A DNA stretch of 64,000 nt from DASTPP01 sp035762175. GTDB taxonomy: Bacteria; Myxococcota_A; Polyangia; Polyangiales; Polyangiaceae. Shown here piece after piece: positions 33,978-42,338 of the stretch (position 1 is its first letter; every line of letters begins with the position of its first letter). The DNA is taken from assembly GCA_035762175.1 (NCBI GenBank), contig DASTPP010000111.1, positions 62,001 to 126,000 on the forward strand, read 5' to 3'. The position numbers were made by a program, and so were the translations under genes. The notes under the pieces are model-generated. The model made no database searches. It was not told the DNA's origin and saw nothing but the letters and a program-made list of their open reading frames with translations.

Positions 33978-35867
33978 ATGGCGGGCGCCCCGCCGCGAAG
34001 GCGCGTGTCCGTCGCGGTCGGGCTCGCCCTCGCGCTCGCCGCCGCGCTGCTCTTCTGGCGAGCGCGCGCGCCCAGCCCTGTGGCCGGGCCGGCGGCCGGG
34101 TCGAGCGCGCCCCCGATGCGCCCGGCCGAGGTCGCGCGAGCGCCGTCGCGCGCGCCGCCCTTGCCGCGCACGGCGCTCTTCGAAGCCGACGTCGAGCGCG
34201 GCGACGACGCGCCGGGCTCGCTCGCGGGCCGCGTCGTCTCGGCGTCCGACGGCCGCGGGCTCGCGGGCGCGACGCTCACCTTCGTCGGCTCCGGGGGCGC
34301 GACGACCGTCGCGGCGGGCTCCGAGGGCGCGTTCCGCTTCGCGCCGGGGGGGGCGGGGCGCTACGAGCTCGCGTCGGCGTCGGCGCCCGGCCACGAGCCG
34401 CGCACGCCCGACACGCTGCCCCCCGTCGTGCTCTTCGCCGCGCCGGGCGAGCACCTGCGTGGGGTCGTGATCGCGCTCGAGCCGCTGCTCGCCGTCGGCG
34501 GCGTCGTGCTCTCGCCCGAGGGCGCGCCGGTGCCCGGGGCGCGGGTGCGCGCGTCGTCGGCCGGGGGCGGTGCGCCCGCGAGCGCCGAGGGCGACGCGCG
34601 GGGGCGCTTCCGCATCGAGGCGGCCGAGGGCTCGTGGCTCGAGGCGAGTCACGCCGCGTACGCGCCGGCGTACGCGCCGCTCGACCCCGCCGCGCGCTTC
34701 GGGCGCGACGTTGTTTTGAAACTACGGCCCAGGGCCGACGCCGGGGCGGCCGCGGGCGTGTCGGGCGTCGTGCTCGACGAGCGCGGCGAGCCCGTCGCTG
34801 ACGCCGCCGTGCGGGCCGACCCTCGTTCGGACAACCCCGCCGCGCCCGAGGCGCGCGCTCGGCCGCCCGGCCAGGCTTTCACGGGCGAAGACGGCCGCTT
34901 CTCGATGCCCGAGCTCGAGGCGGGGCTCTACCGCGTCGCCGCCTGGCGCGAGGGCGTCGAGGGCGCGTCGCTCGACGGCGTCGCGGCGGGGTCGCACGAC
35001 GTCCGGCTCGTCGTGGCGGGCGGCGGCGCCGTCCGGGGGCGCGTCTTCGACCGCGCGAGCGGCGAGCCGATCGCGGCGTTCACGCTCGGCCTCTGGCGGC
35101 GCGAGGGGCCGCTCGAGCGCGCGCCCGCGGCGCACCTGACGGTGTTCGACGGCGGAGGGCGCTTCGAAATTCGAGGCGTTCGGGCGGGCGAGTACGCGCT
35201 GCGGGTCGTCGCGCGCGGGCGCGCGCCCTCGCCCGAGCTGCCGGTCTCGCTCGGGCCCGGCCCGGGCGCCGAGGCGAGGGTCGAGGTGGGGCTGTCGCGC
35301 GGCGCTCGCGTGCACGGGGTCGTGCGGTCGGCGGCGTCAGGGCGCCCGATCGCCGGGGCGCGCGTCGAGGCCGAGGGCGGGCCGGTGCCGGGCGGATTCC
35401 AGCTCGCCGACGAGGCGACGACCGACGCGGCGGGCCGCTTCTCGCTCGGGGGCATGGCCGAGGGGCTGCGATCGATCGTGGCGAGCGCGCCCGGCCACCA
35501 CGGCCGCGTCCTCTCGGGCTTGGGGGTCGGCGCCGCGGGCGACGTCGGGCCGCTCGACGTCGCGCTGCGGCCGACCGCGCCGGGCGAGCAGCCCTCGCTC
35601 GAGCTCACGGGCATCGGCGCGGTGCTCGCGCCGCGCGGCGACGTGCTGGTGGTCGGCGAGGTGGTCCGGGGCGGCGGCGCGGCCGAAGCGGGCATCGCCC
35701 CCGGCGACGAGATCGTGAGCGTCGAAGGCGCCGAGGTCGCGGCGCTCGGCTTCGAAGGGGCGGTGCAGCGCATCCGCGGGCCCGAGGGCAGCGCCGTGCG
35801 GCTCGGCGTGCGGCGCGCGGGCGCGGTCACCGAGCTGTCCGTCGTGCGGCGCCGCGTGGCGGGCTGA
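33978..35867 (+). CDS. Carboxypeptidase-regulatory-like repeat protein with C-terminal PDZ
   Basis: ATG 33978 lies 11 nt after the TPR gene and gives 629 residues. An N-terminal hydrophobic helix (VAVGLALALAAALLFWRA) anchors or exports it. Four to five beta-sandwich repeats of the CarboxypepD_reg type follow, each beginning like GSLAGRVVSASDGRGLAGA, VGGVVLSPEGAPVPGARV, VSGVVLDERGEPVADAAV, VRGRVFDRASGEPIAAF and VHGVVRSAASGRPIAGARV. A PDZ domain ends the protein (GEVVRGGGAAEAGIAPGDEI, VQRIRGPEGSAVRLGVRR). PDZ domains bind C-termini or regulate proteases; no protease is present here. The gene is in the same frame as the kinase, so with no intervening stop the two form one 1558-codon open frame. 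Confidence 0.85.
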   Translation: MAGAPPRRRVSVAVGLALALAAALLFWRARAPSPVAGPAAGSSAPPMRPAEVARAPSRAPPLPRTALFEADVERGDDAPGSLAGRVVSASDGRGLAGATLTFVGSGGATTVAAGSEGAFRFAPGGAGRYELASASAPGHEPRTPDTLPPVVLFAAPGEHLRGVVIALEPLLAVGGVVLSPEGAPVPGARVRASSAGGGAPASAEGDARGRFRIEAAEGSWLEASHAAYAPAYAPLDPAARFGRDVVLKLRPRADAGAAAGVSGVVLDERGEPVADAAVRADPRSDNPAAPEARARPPGQAFTGEDGRFSMPELEAGLYRVAAWREGVEGASLDGVAAGSHDVRLVVAGGGAVRGRVFDRASGEPIAAFTLGLWRREGPLERAPAAHLTVFDGGGRFEIRGVRAGEYALRVVARGRAPSPELPVSLGPGPGAEARVEVGLSRGARVHGVVRSAASGRPIAGARVEAEGGPVPGGFQLADEATTDAAGRFSLGGMAEGLRSIVASAPGHHGRVLSGLGVGAAGDVGPLDVALRPTAPGEQPSLELTGIGAVLAPRGDVLVVGEVVRGGGAAEAGIAPGDEIVSVEGAEVAALGFEGAVQRIRGPEGSAVRLGVRRAGAVTELSVVRRRVAG

Positions 35868-35971
35868 CGCGCGGCCCGGCCGAGGGGGGTGCGGCGGCGT
35901 CATGCGGGCCGCCGGCCGGGGCCGACCCGCGGGCGCCGCTCCTTTTGTCATGGCGTCGAAACGCGAGGCGT

Positions 35972-35977
35972 TATGAT
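35972..35977 (+). promoter_or_regulatory. Possible -10 of the metal ABC importer operon
   Basis: TATGAT (five of six consensus bases) lies 115 bases before the substrate-binding protein start, in a locally less GC-rich patch. A TTGTCA lies 21 bases upstream, too far for a standard -35. No Zur-like palindrome could be recognised. Confidence 0.3.
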
Positions 35978-36092
35978 GCGCACCCGAGCGGACGCGGCCG
36001 GGGTCGCCCCGACCTGGCGCTCGGTGTGCGGCGCCCCGCCTCGGGTCGCCTTGGCCTCGACCGCGCCGGCCCTCCCTACCCATCCCAAATCG

Positions 36093-37106
36093 ATGCGCCT
36101 CTCCCGACGCCCCTTTCTGACCCTGCCCCTCCTCATCGGCGGCCCGGCCGCTTGCGGCTCGAAGTCGGCGCCGAAGCAGCCGGCGGTCGCGGCATCCATC
36201 TTCCCCGTTTACGATCTGACGCGCCGGGTGGCCGGCGACCGGGTCGAGACCGTACTCTTGCTGCCGCCCGGGCGCTCCGAGCACGGGTATGACCCGACGC
36301 CCGCCGAGATGGCGCGCGTGTCGGGGGCGAAGCTGACGGTCGAGGTCGGCCTCGGCCTCGACGACTGGGTCGGGGCGATGGTGCGGCGCGCGGCGGGGCG
36401 CGAGGTGGCCTCGCTGCGCCTCGGCCCGAAGGCGTCGCCCCGACCGATCACCACCGAGGCCGTCGGCGAAGAGGCGGCCGAGCACGGCCACGACGAGCAC
36501 GAGAAGGGCGAGCGGCACGGCGAGCACGAGAAGGGCGAGAGGCACGGCGAGCACGAGAAGGGCGAGCGGCGTGGCGAGCACGCGCACGAGCGCGGGGGGC
36601 TCGATCCGCACGTGTGGCTCGATCCGGTGCGAATGCGCGACGCGACGCCGGCGATCGTCGAGTCGCTCTCGACGCTGGACCCCGAGGGGGCCCAGGGCTA
36701 CCGGGCGCGGGGCGAGGCGCTGCGCGAGGCGCTCTCCGCGCTCGACGCCGAGATCGGGGCGCGGGCCAAGCGCTGGGCCCGCCGCGTCATCGTCACCTTT
36801 CACGGCTCGATGGGCTACTACGCCGAGCGCTACGGGCTGAAGGTGGCGGCGGTGATCGAGCCCTTCCCCGGGCGCGAGCCGACGGCGAAGTACGTCAAAG
36901 AGGTGCTCGCCGCGATCGCCGCGAGCAAGCCGGCGGCGCTCTTCTCCGAGCCGCAGCTCGACCGCCGGCCCGCGCAGGCCATCGCCGACGAGGCGAAGCT
37001 GCCGCTCTTCGAGCTCGACCCCGTGGGCGGCGGCCCGAACGTCGACTCGTACGAGAAGCTCTTGCGCCACGACACCGACATGCTCGAGCGGGCGCTCGGC
37101 GCATGA
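36093..37106 (+). CDS. Zinc (or manganese) ABC transporter substrate-binding lipoprotein
   Basis: ATG 36093 gives 337 residues with a signal ending GGPAAC, a lipobox. The rest is a cluster A-I/ZnuA-like protein: first metal His in GRSEHGYDPTPAEM, second in DPHVWLDPVRM, third in TFHGSMGYYAERYG, and the acidic ligand near ELDPVGG. Between the first and second His is a His/Glu/Lys-rich loop made of three exact 27-base units (36495-36575) encoding EHEKGERHG, plus flanking His residues; such loops are typical of zinc importers. It captures metal outside the inner membrane for the permease encoded downstream. Overlap ATGA with the ATPase gene. Confidence 0.9.
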   Translation: MRLSRRPFLTLPLLIGGPAACGSKSAPKQPAVAASIFPVYDLTRRVAGDRVETVLLLPPGRSEHGYDPTPAEMARVSGAKLTVEVGLGLDDWVGAMVRRAAGREVASLRLGPKASPRPITTEAVGEEAAEHGHDEHEKGERHGEHEKGERHGEHEKGERRGEHAHERGGLDPHVWLDPVRMRDATPAIVESLSTLDPEGAQGYRARGEALREALSALDAEIGARAKRWARRVIVTFHGSMGYYAERYGLKVAAVIEPFPGREPTAKYVKEVLAAIAASKPAALFSEPQLDRRPAQAIADEAKLPLFELDPVGGGPNVDSYEKLLRHDTDMLERALGA

Positions 37107-37909
37107 CGGGCCCGGCGCCGGGCGCGCCCGGGGCGGCGGGCGCCGCCTTCACCCGCCCCGACCCCTCGCGCGAGGCGGTGCTCGAGGCGCGCGGGGTCAC
37201 GGTCGAGTTCGACGGGCGGCGCGTGCTCGACGACGTCTCGTTCTGGGTGCCGAAGGGCGAGTTCGTCTGCCTCTGCGGCCCGAACGGCGCGGGCAAGAGC
37301 ACCTTCCTCAAGGCCGCGCTCGGGCTCGTCAGCCCGACGCGCGGCTCGGTGCTGGTGCTGGGCGCGGCGACGCACAAGGCGCCGGCGGGACGCGTCGGCT
37401 ACGTGCCGCAGCGCAAGGCCGACGCGGCGCGCTTCCCGGCGGCGGTGGTCGACCTCATCGTGGCGAACCTGCGCGGGTCCTGGCCGCTGCACGTCGGCGC
37501 GCGCGACCGGCAGCGGGCGCGCGACGCGCTCGCGCGCGTGCACGGCGAGCACCTGCTCGACCGCCCCCTCTCGCGCCTGTCGGGCGGCGAGGCGCAGCGG
37601 GTCTTCCTGGCCCGCGCGCTCGTGACCGAGCCCGTCTTGCTCATCCTCGACGAGCCGACGGCGGGCGTCGACGCGTCGGGGCGGGCCGAGTTCCTCGACT
37701 TGCTCGCGGCGCTCGCGGCGAGCGACGAGCTCGCCGCCGTGCTCGTCACGCACAACCTCGCCGCCGTCGCGCGCTGCGCCGAGCGCATCGTCTACCTCGA
37801 CGCCGGGCGCCTCGTCGCCTGGGGCCTGCCCGGCGAGCTCCTCGGCCGCGGCTCGCTCTCCGCCCTCGCCCACGCGCCCTCGGCCCGGGCCATGCCGGAC
37901 GAAGAATGA
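37103..37909 (+). CDS. Metal ABC transporter ATP-binding protein
   Basis: The 268-residue ATPase starts at ATG 37103, overlapping the previous stop. Walker A is GPNGAGKST, the Q-loop is VGYVPQRK, the signature is LSGGEAQRV, Walker B is LLILDEPTAGVD and the switch His is VTHNL. The QR in the Q-loop and the neighbours place it with the zinc/manganese importer ATPases (ZnuC/MntB-like). It powers import from the cytoplasmic face. It ends in a 4-base overlap with the permease gene. Confidence 0.93.
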   Translation: MTGPAPGAPGAAGAAFTRPDPSREAVLEARGVTVEFDGRRVLDDVSFWVPKGEFVCLCGPNGAGKSTFLKAALGLVSPTRGSVLVLGAATHKAPAGRVGYVPQRKADAARFPAAVVDLIVANLRGSWPLHVGARDRQRARDALARVHGEHLLDRPLSRLSGGEAQRVFLARALVTEPVLLILDEPTAGVDASGRAEFLDLLAALAASDELAAVLVTHNLAAVARCAERIVYLDAGRLVAWGLPGELLGRGSLSALAHAPSARAMPDEE

Positions 37910-38739
37910 ACCCCATCGCCTGGCTCGCCGAGCCCTTCGCCCACCCCTTTCTCGTGCGCGCCATGGCCGCCGGCGCGCTCGTCGCCGCGCTCTGCGCCAC
38001 GCTCGGCGTCTTCGTCGTGCAGCGCGGCCTCAGCTACATCGGCGACGGGCTCGCGCACGCGACCTTCGGGGGCATCGCCCTCGGGCTGCTCGTCGGCGTG
38101 TCGACCGAGAACATGATCTGGGCCGCCCTGCCCTTCACCGTGCTCGTCGCCTTCGGCATCACGAAGGTGCTGCGGCGCGGCACCCTCGGCGGCGACGTCG
38201 CGACGGGCGTGCTCTCGTCGGCCTCGTTCGCCCTCGGCGTCATCTTGATGGGCCTCCGGCCGGCCGACGCGCCGCCCGTCAACGTCGAGACCGTGCTCTT
38301 CGGCAGCCTGCTCGCCGTCTCGCCCCAAGATCTGTGGGTGGTCGGGGCCGTCGCCGCCGTCGCCGGCGGGCTCGTCATCGCGAACTGGGGCCGGCTCGCC
38401 TACCTGACCTTCGACCCCGAGCTCGCCGCCCTCTCGGGCGTGAACGTGCGCGTCTTCGACTACCTCTTGCTCTCGCTGACCGCGGCCGTCATCGTCGTCG
38501 CGGTCAAGACCGTGGGCGTCGCGCTCGTCAGCTCGTTCATGATCATCCCCGCCGCCGCCGCCCGCATGCTCGGCTCGTCGTTCGGCCGCGTCGCCCTCAT
38601 CGCCATCGTGCTCGGCGTCGTCGGCTCGCAGATCGGTCTTTTTTTGTCGTACCACCTGAACGTCGCCAGCGGCGCCACCATCATCCTTACCCTCGGCGCC
38701 CTCTTCGGCGCGGCCTGGCCGCTGCGCCGCCGCGGCTGA
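37906..38739 (+). CDS. Metal ABC transporter permease (ABC-3 family)
   Basis: The 277-residue protein has about eight hydrophobic helices and the ABC-3 hallmarks: FVVQRGLSYIGDGLAHATFGG near the N-terminus, an internal VLSSASFALGVILMG helix, LLSLTAAVIVVAVKTVGVALV and a C-terminal GLFLSYHLNVASGATIIL. In this family the helices after GDGLAH line the metal channel. Together with the two preceding genes it forms a complete zinc or manganese importer; the His-rich binding protein favours zinc. Confidence 0.92.
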   Translation: MNPIAWLAEPFAHPFLVRAMAAGALVAALCATLGVFVVQRGLSYIGDGLAHATFGGIALGLLVGVSTENMIWAALPFTVLVAFGITKVLRRGTLGGDVATGVLSSASFALGVILMGLRPADAPPVNVETVLFGSLLAVSPQDLWVVGAVAAVAGGLVIANWGRLAYLTFDPELAALSGVNVRVFDYLLLSLTAAVIVVAVKTVGVALVSSFMIIPAAAARMLGSSFGRVALIAIVLGVVGSQIGLFLSYHLNVASGATIILTLGALFGAAWPLRRRG

Positions 38740-39050
38740 GCCCGCGCGCGGGTCGGGCGCTGTCGCCCCCCGTGGGCGCGCGCCCCCGAGCGCCCCCCGC
38801 GCGGCCGGGCTTCAGGGCGGGCGGCTCGTGAGGTTCGGCCCGGGGGCGGGCCTCGCTCGGCGCGCCCCGGCGCCCCGACGCGGCCGGCGAGGGGCCGGGC
38901 TCGGGCGGGGCCGGAGGGCGAGTGCGCCGCGCCGGGGGCCCGCCCGGGGGGGTGGGGGTGGTTGACAGCGGCCCCTCGACGTACCAAGCCCAAGGGCGTT
39001 GCCGCCCCCGAGGGCGCCCCGGGGCGCCCGCGAAGAGGAGAGACCGAACC
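38740..39050. other. Intergenic region, no gene seen
   Basis: About 310 GC-rich bases between the permease gene and the PHA-system gene. No promoter or terminator can be assigned with confidence; GAGGAG at 39035-39040 is the ribosome-binding site of the next gene. Confidence 0.5.
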
Positions 39051-39362
39051 GTGAAACATGCCATCCCCCACAACCTTTCTCCGGAAACGGCCCGCACGGC
39101 CCTCGAGCGCGCGTTTGCCTCGTATAAAGAGAAGTACGGCGAATACAACCCGACCATGTTGTGGGAGAACGACAAGCGCGCGGCCATCGGCTTCAAGGTG
39201 AAGGGCGTGTCGCTCGACGGCGCGATCGAGCTGCACCCGAACAAGATGGAGGTCGAGCTCGACGTGCCCTTCCTGTTCAAGCCCTTCCAGAAGAAGGCCA
39301 TCGAGATCGTCGAGCGCGAAGTCCGCGTTTGGATCGACAAGGCCGACAAGGGCGGGCTCTGA
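39051..39362 (+). CDS. Polyhydroxyalkanoic acid system family protein
   Basis: GTG 39051 is preceded by GAGGAG at a spacing of 10 nt. The 103-residue product starts with a short helix (SPETARTALERAFASYKEKYG) followed by two beta-hairpins (AAIGFKVKGVSLDGAIELH, MEVELDVPFLFKPFQ) and a C-terminal helix, the pattern of the small PHA granule-system family (PF09650, from memory). Members bind or coat polyester granules or act in their regulation; many occur outside PHA operons, as here. Cytoplasmic. Confidence 0.7.
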   Translation: MKHAIPHNLSPETARTALERAFASYKEKYGEYNPTMLWENDKRAAIGFKVKGVSLDGAIELHPNKMEVELDVPFLFKPFQKKAIEIVEREVRVWIDKADKGGL

Positions 39363-39438
39363 GCGGCGCCGTGGCCCCGGCGGCGCCCGCGCGGGCCGCG
39401 GCCCGCGCCGGGCCCGGGGGGTGGTGGCGAGAGGCGCC

Positions 39439-40263
39439 ATGGGCGATGGAGGGGGCGTGAGCGGGGGGGCGAGGGCGCGCGAGGGCGACGAGGCGTGCGC
39501 GGCGGCCGAGAGCGCGCGGACCTGGCGGCGCGTGAGCGAGCGCGACCTGCGCTACGGCTTCGCGTGCACGACCGACGCGCTGACGCACGATCTGAAGAAC
39601 CTGGTCGGCGCGGCGCTGATGTCGTTGCGCGCCTTCTCGACGCGGCGCGGGGCGGCGCCGGGCGAGGGGGCCGAGTTCTTCGACGACGCGCTGCGCTCGC
39701 TCGAGCAGGGCGTGCAGACCCTCGACCGCATGCGCCGCTCGCTCGACGTGCCCGCGGGCGGCGGGCCCGCCGACGTCGCCGAGGCGGCGCGCGCGGCGGC
39801 GGCGTTGCTCGAGCCCGCCTGGCCGCCGGGGGTGGGGCCGGTGCGCGTCGAGCTCGAGCCCGGGCGCGGGGCGCCCCTCGACGACGACGAGCTGACGCAC
39901 GTCTTCTTCCACCTCTTCGAGCGCGCCGCCGCGGCCTTCGCGCGCGCGGGGCGGCCGGGCGCGATCGTGGTCGCCCCCTGCCCGACCCCCGAGGGCTGGC
40001 CGCCCGACAGCGTCTCGTTCGTCGTGCGCGACGACGGCCCGGCGCTGCGGGGCGAGGCGCCGCCCGCCGACCCCTTCGACCCCTTCGACCCGGCGGCGCT
40101 CGATCTCGGGCGCGCGCGCCTCGGCCTCGCGATCGTCAAGTACCTTGTCGAGAACGCCGGGGGCGAGGTGCAGCTCGCGCGCGAGGGCGACGAGACCCTC
40201 GTGCGCTGCCACCTGCCGCCGCCCTCGGGCCCCGACCTGCCGCTGCGGCTGACGCGCTCGTGA
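39439..40263 (+). CDS. Cytoplasmic histidine-kinase-like protein
   Basis: ATG 39439 gives 274 residues. An H-box helix carries the phosphoacceptor in TTDALTHDLKNLVGAALMSL, followed by a dimerisation helix, and an HATPase domain with the N-box (LTHVFFHLFERAAAAF, where the usual Asn residues are replaced by His/Glu), G1 (VRDDGPALRG) and G2 (LGLAIVKYLVENAGGEV). No sensor, membrane or receiver domain is present, so it depends on a partner. Because the N-box Asn is not obvious, ATP binding may be weakened. No response regulator lies nearby; it is an orphan. Confidence 0.75.
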   Translation: MGDGGGVSGGARAREGDEACAAAESARTWRRVSERDLRYGFACTTDALTHDLKNLVGAALMSLRAFSTRRGAAPGEGAEFFDDALRSLEQGVQTLDRMRRSLDVPAGGGPADVAEAARAAAALLEPAWPPGVGPVRVELEPGRGAPLDDDELTHVFFHLFERAAAAFARAGRPGAIVVAPCPTPEGWPPDSVSFVVRDDGPALRGEAPPADPFDPFDPAALDLGRARLGLAIVKYLVENAGGEVQLAREGDETLVRCHLPPPSGPDLPLRLTRS

Positions 40264-40539
40264 GCCCGGGAGCGCTGGGGGCCTCGAGCTACGTGCTCGC
40301 GGGCCACGGCGACGGGGGGGCGCTCGAGAGCGCGTGCCACGGCGCGAGGACGTCGGGCCGGTCATCCGGACGGTCGAGGGCGCGGGCGTCGCACGGCGCG
40401 TGGCGAGGCTCTGGCCCCTCTTGATCGTCAAGGGGTGAGGCGCGAGGGCGGGCACCACCCCGCCCGACCCGGCCCCACCCGAGGGCCGCGGCGCGCTTTT
40501 CCCCTCAACGGCGCGCCCCACCCCTGGTAGACCATCGGG

Positions 40540-41364
40540 GTGGCCCTCTTCGATCCCGAGCACCGTCGGCTGATCATCCGGCTCGTTTATGACGGCCCGG
40601 CCTTCGCGGGCAAGACGACGAACATGGCGCAGCTCTGCAACATCTTCCCGGTCGAGCGGCGCACCGAGCTCTACACGCCCGGGGCGCTGAAGGGGCGCAC
40701 GCTCTTCTTCGACTGGCTCGAGGTCGACGGCGGCCTCATCGGCAGCTACCCGGTGCGCTGCCAGCTGCTCTCGGTGCCGGGGCAGGCCCGCCGCTCGTAC
40801 CGGCGTCGCCCGCTGGTCAAGTCGGCCGATACCGTGGTGTTCGTCTGCGACAGCGACCCCTCGCAGCTCGACGAGTCGCGCCGCTCGTTCGCGCTCTTGC
40901 GCCGCTACCTGCGCGAGCGGCAGCCCGAGAAGGTGCCCTTCGCGGTGCAGGCGAACAAGCAAGACGGCCCGGCCGCCATGACGACGGCGCAGCTCGGCCA
41001 CCAGCTGCGCCTGCCGCCCGAGGTGCCCGTGCTGCCGGCGTGCGCGTCGATGGGCGTCGGCGTGCGCGAGACGGTCATCACGGCCCTGCGCATGGCGCTG
41101 CACCACGTGCAGCACCGCGTCGCGCGCGAGGGGCTCGGGGCCATCTTGGGGGCGCCGCAGACGGCCGACGAGCTGCTCGACGCGCTGCTCGTGCTCGAAG
41201 ACGAGGCGCCCGAAGAAGAGGTCGTCACGCCCGAAGAGCTCGCGGGGGGCGAGCCCCCGCCCCCCGACGTCTCGGCGAAGCCCACCACGCGCCCGCCCGC
41301 GGGCGACGGCGGCAACGGCGCGCCGCCGGCCGGCGGCGGCGACCGCGGCTGGTGGCGGGGTTGA
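40540..41364 (+). CDS. MglA-like small GTPase with C-terminal extension
   Basis: The 274-residue protein starts at GTG 40540. The Ras/Arf-like core shows P-loop GPAFAGKTT, switch I region KGRTLFFDWLEV, the G3-equivalent LLSVPGQ (with the Arf/MglA-style PGQ) and G4 QANKQD. In the MglA family these GTPases set polarity or regulate motility and secretion in myxobacteria. After residue ~200 comes an acidic and Pro/Gly-rich tail (EDEAPEEEVVTPEELAGGE) that MglA itself lacks, perhaps for partner binding. The stop overlaps the presumed TTG of the phosphoesterase gene, so the two may act together. No GAP (MglB-like) gene is adjacent. Confidence 0.82.
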   Translation: MALFDPEHRRLIIRLVYDGPAFAGKTTNMAQLCNIFPVERRTELYTPGALKGRTLFFDWLEVDGGLIGSYPVRCQLLSVPGQARRSYRRRPLVKSADTVVFVCDSDPSQLDESRRSFALLRRYLRERQPEKVPFAVQANKQDGPAAMTTAQLGHQLRLPPEVPVLPACASMGVGVRETVITALRMALHHVQHRVAREGLGAILGAPQTADELLDALLVLEDEAPEEEVVTPEELAGGEPPPPDVSAKPTTRPPAGDGGNGAPPAGGGDRGWWRG

Positions 41365-42302
41365 GGCCGCGGCCGGGCGACGCCACCCTCGAAGGCCCGA
41401 CGGCGGGCGGGGACGGACCGCTACGGATCGCGATCTTCGGCGACGTGCACGGGCACCTGACGCTCGCCTACCGCCTGGTCAAGCGCTGGGAGCGCGAGAC
41501 CGGCGCCCCCATCGACCTCATCTTGCAAGTGGGCGACCTGGGCGCCTACCCGCCCCCCTTCCGGATCGACAAGGCCACCAAGCGCTTCGCCGAGCGCGAC
41601 CCCGACGAGCTCGGCTTCGCGACCTACTTCGAGGGCGGCGCGGAGGCCGAAGAAGTCCTGGGGCCCGACGCCCCCGCCGCGCGCCGCGTCGCCGCGCCGC
41701 TCGTGTTCATTCGGGGTAATCACGAAGATTTCGTCTTTCTCGCCGAGCTCGCCGCCGGCGGCGACCCCCTGCCCGCGGCCGACCCGTACGCCAAGATCTT
41801 GTACCTGCCCAACGGGCGCCGCTTCACCTTCCGGCGCGGGCCGCACGCGCTCTCGGTCGGCGCCCTCGGCGGCATCTCGACCGAGGGCGGGGGGCCGGGC
41901 GACGACCCCGTCTCGCCCTTTTACACCGCGGGCGAGGTGCGGCGGTTGCGCGCGGCCGGCCCGCTCGACGTGCTCTTGTCGCACGAACCGCCCCGCGGGG
42001 CCGCGGCCCCGCTGCACCCGCGCTACGCCGACGGCGGCTCGCGCGACGTCGCCTCGCTCGTCCGCGACGGCGCGCCGCGCTTTCACTTCTGCGGGCACTA
42101 CCACGAGCCGGGCGGGCGGCTCGTGGCGCCCGCGGGCACCGAGAGTTACCAGCTCAACGCGGTCAACTTCTTGCGGCCGCACGCGTTGAACCCGGGCTGC
42201 TTCGGCCTGCTGATCTGGGCGGGGCCCGACGAGGCGACCTTCTCGCTCGTCGACGCCCCCTGGGTGGCCGAGTACACGCGCTCGACCTTCCGCCACCTTT
42301 GA
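41361..42302 (+). CDS. Calcineurin-like metallophosphoesterase
   Basis: The start is uncertain: TTG 41361 (TTGA overlap with the GTPase stop) is chosen, with GTG 41352 as an alternative. The 313-residue product has the full two-metal phosphoesterase signature: FGDVHGH, QVGDLGAY, RGNHED, LLSHEPP and CGHYHEPGG. The length and the spacing fit cytoplasmic phosphatases or phosphodiesterases of the ICC/YfcE kind; the substrate is unknown. It is convergent with rplC, 36 bases apart. Confidence 0.85.
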   Translation: MRPRPGDATLEGPTAGGDGPLRIAIFGDVHGHLTLAYRLVKRWERETGAPIDLILQVGDLGAYPPPFRIDKATKRFAERDPDELGFATYFEGGAEAEEVLGPDAPAARRVAAPLVFIRGNHEDFVFLAELAAGGDPLPAADPYAKILYLPNGRRFTFRRGPHALSVGALGGISTEGGGPGDDPVSPFYTAGEVRRLRAAGPLDVLLSHEPPRGAAAPLHPRYADGGSRDVASLVRDGAPRFHFCGHYHEPGGRLVAPAGTESYQLNAVNFLRPHALNPGCFGLLIWAGPDEATFSLVDAPWVAEYTRSTFRHL

Positions 42303-42338
42303 CGCGGGCGGCGGGCCGCGCCCCCCCGGGCGGGCCGC

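Noticed and set aside
33978..35867. Reading the PDZ protein as the natural C-terminus of the kinase
   Set aside because: The intervening translation is the wrong frame of a clear TPR gene, and the PDZ gene has its own start and export helix; only the missing stop links them.
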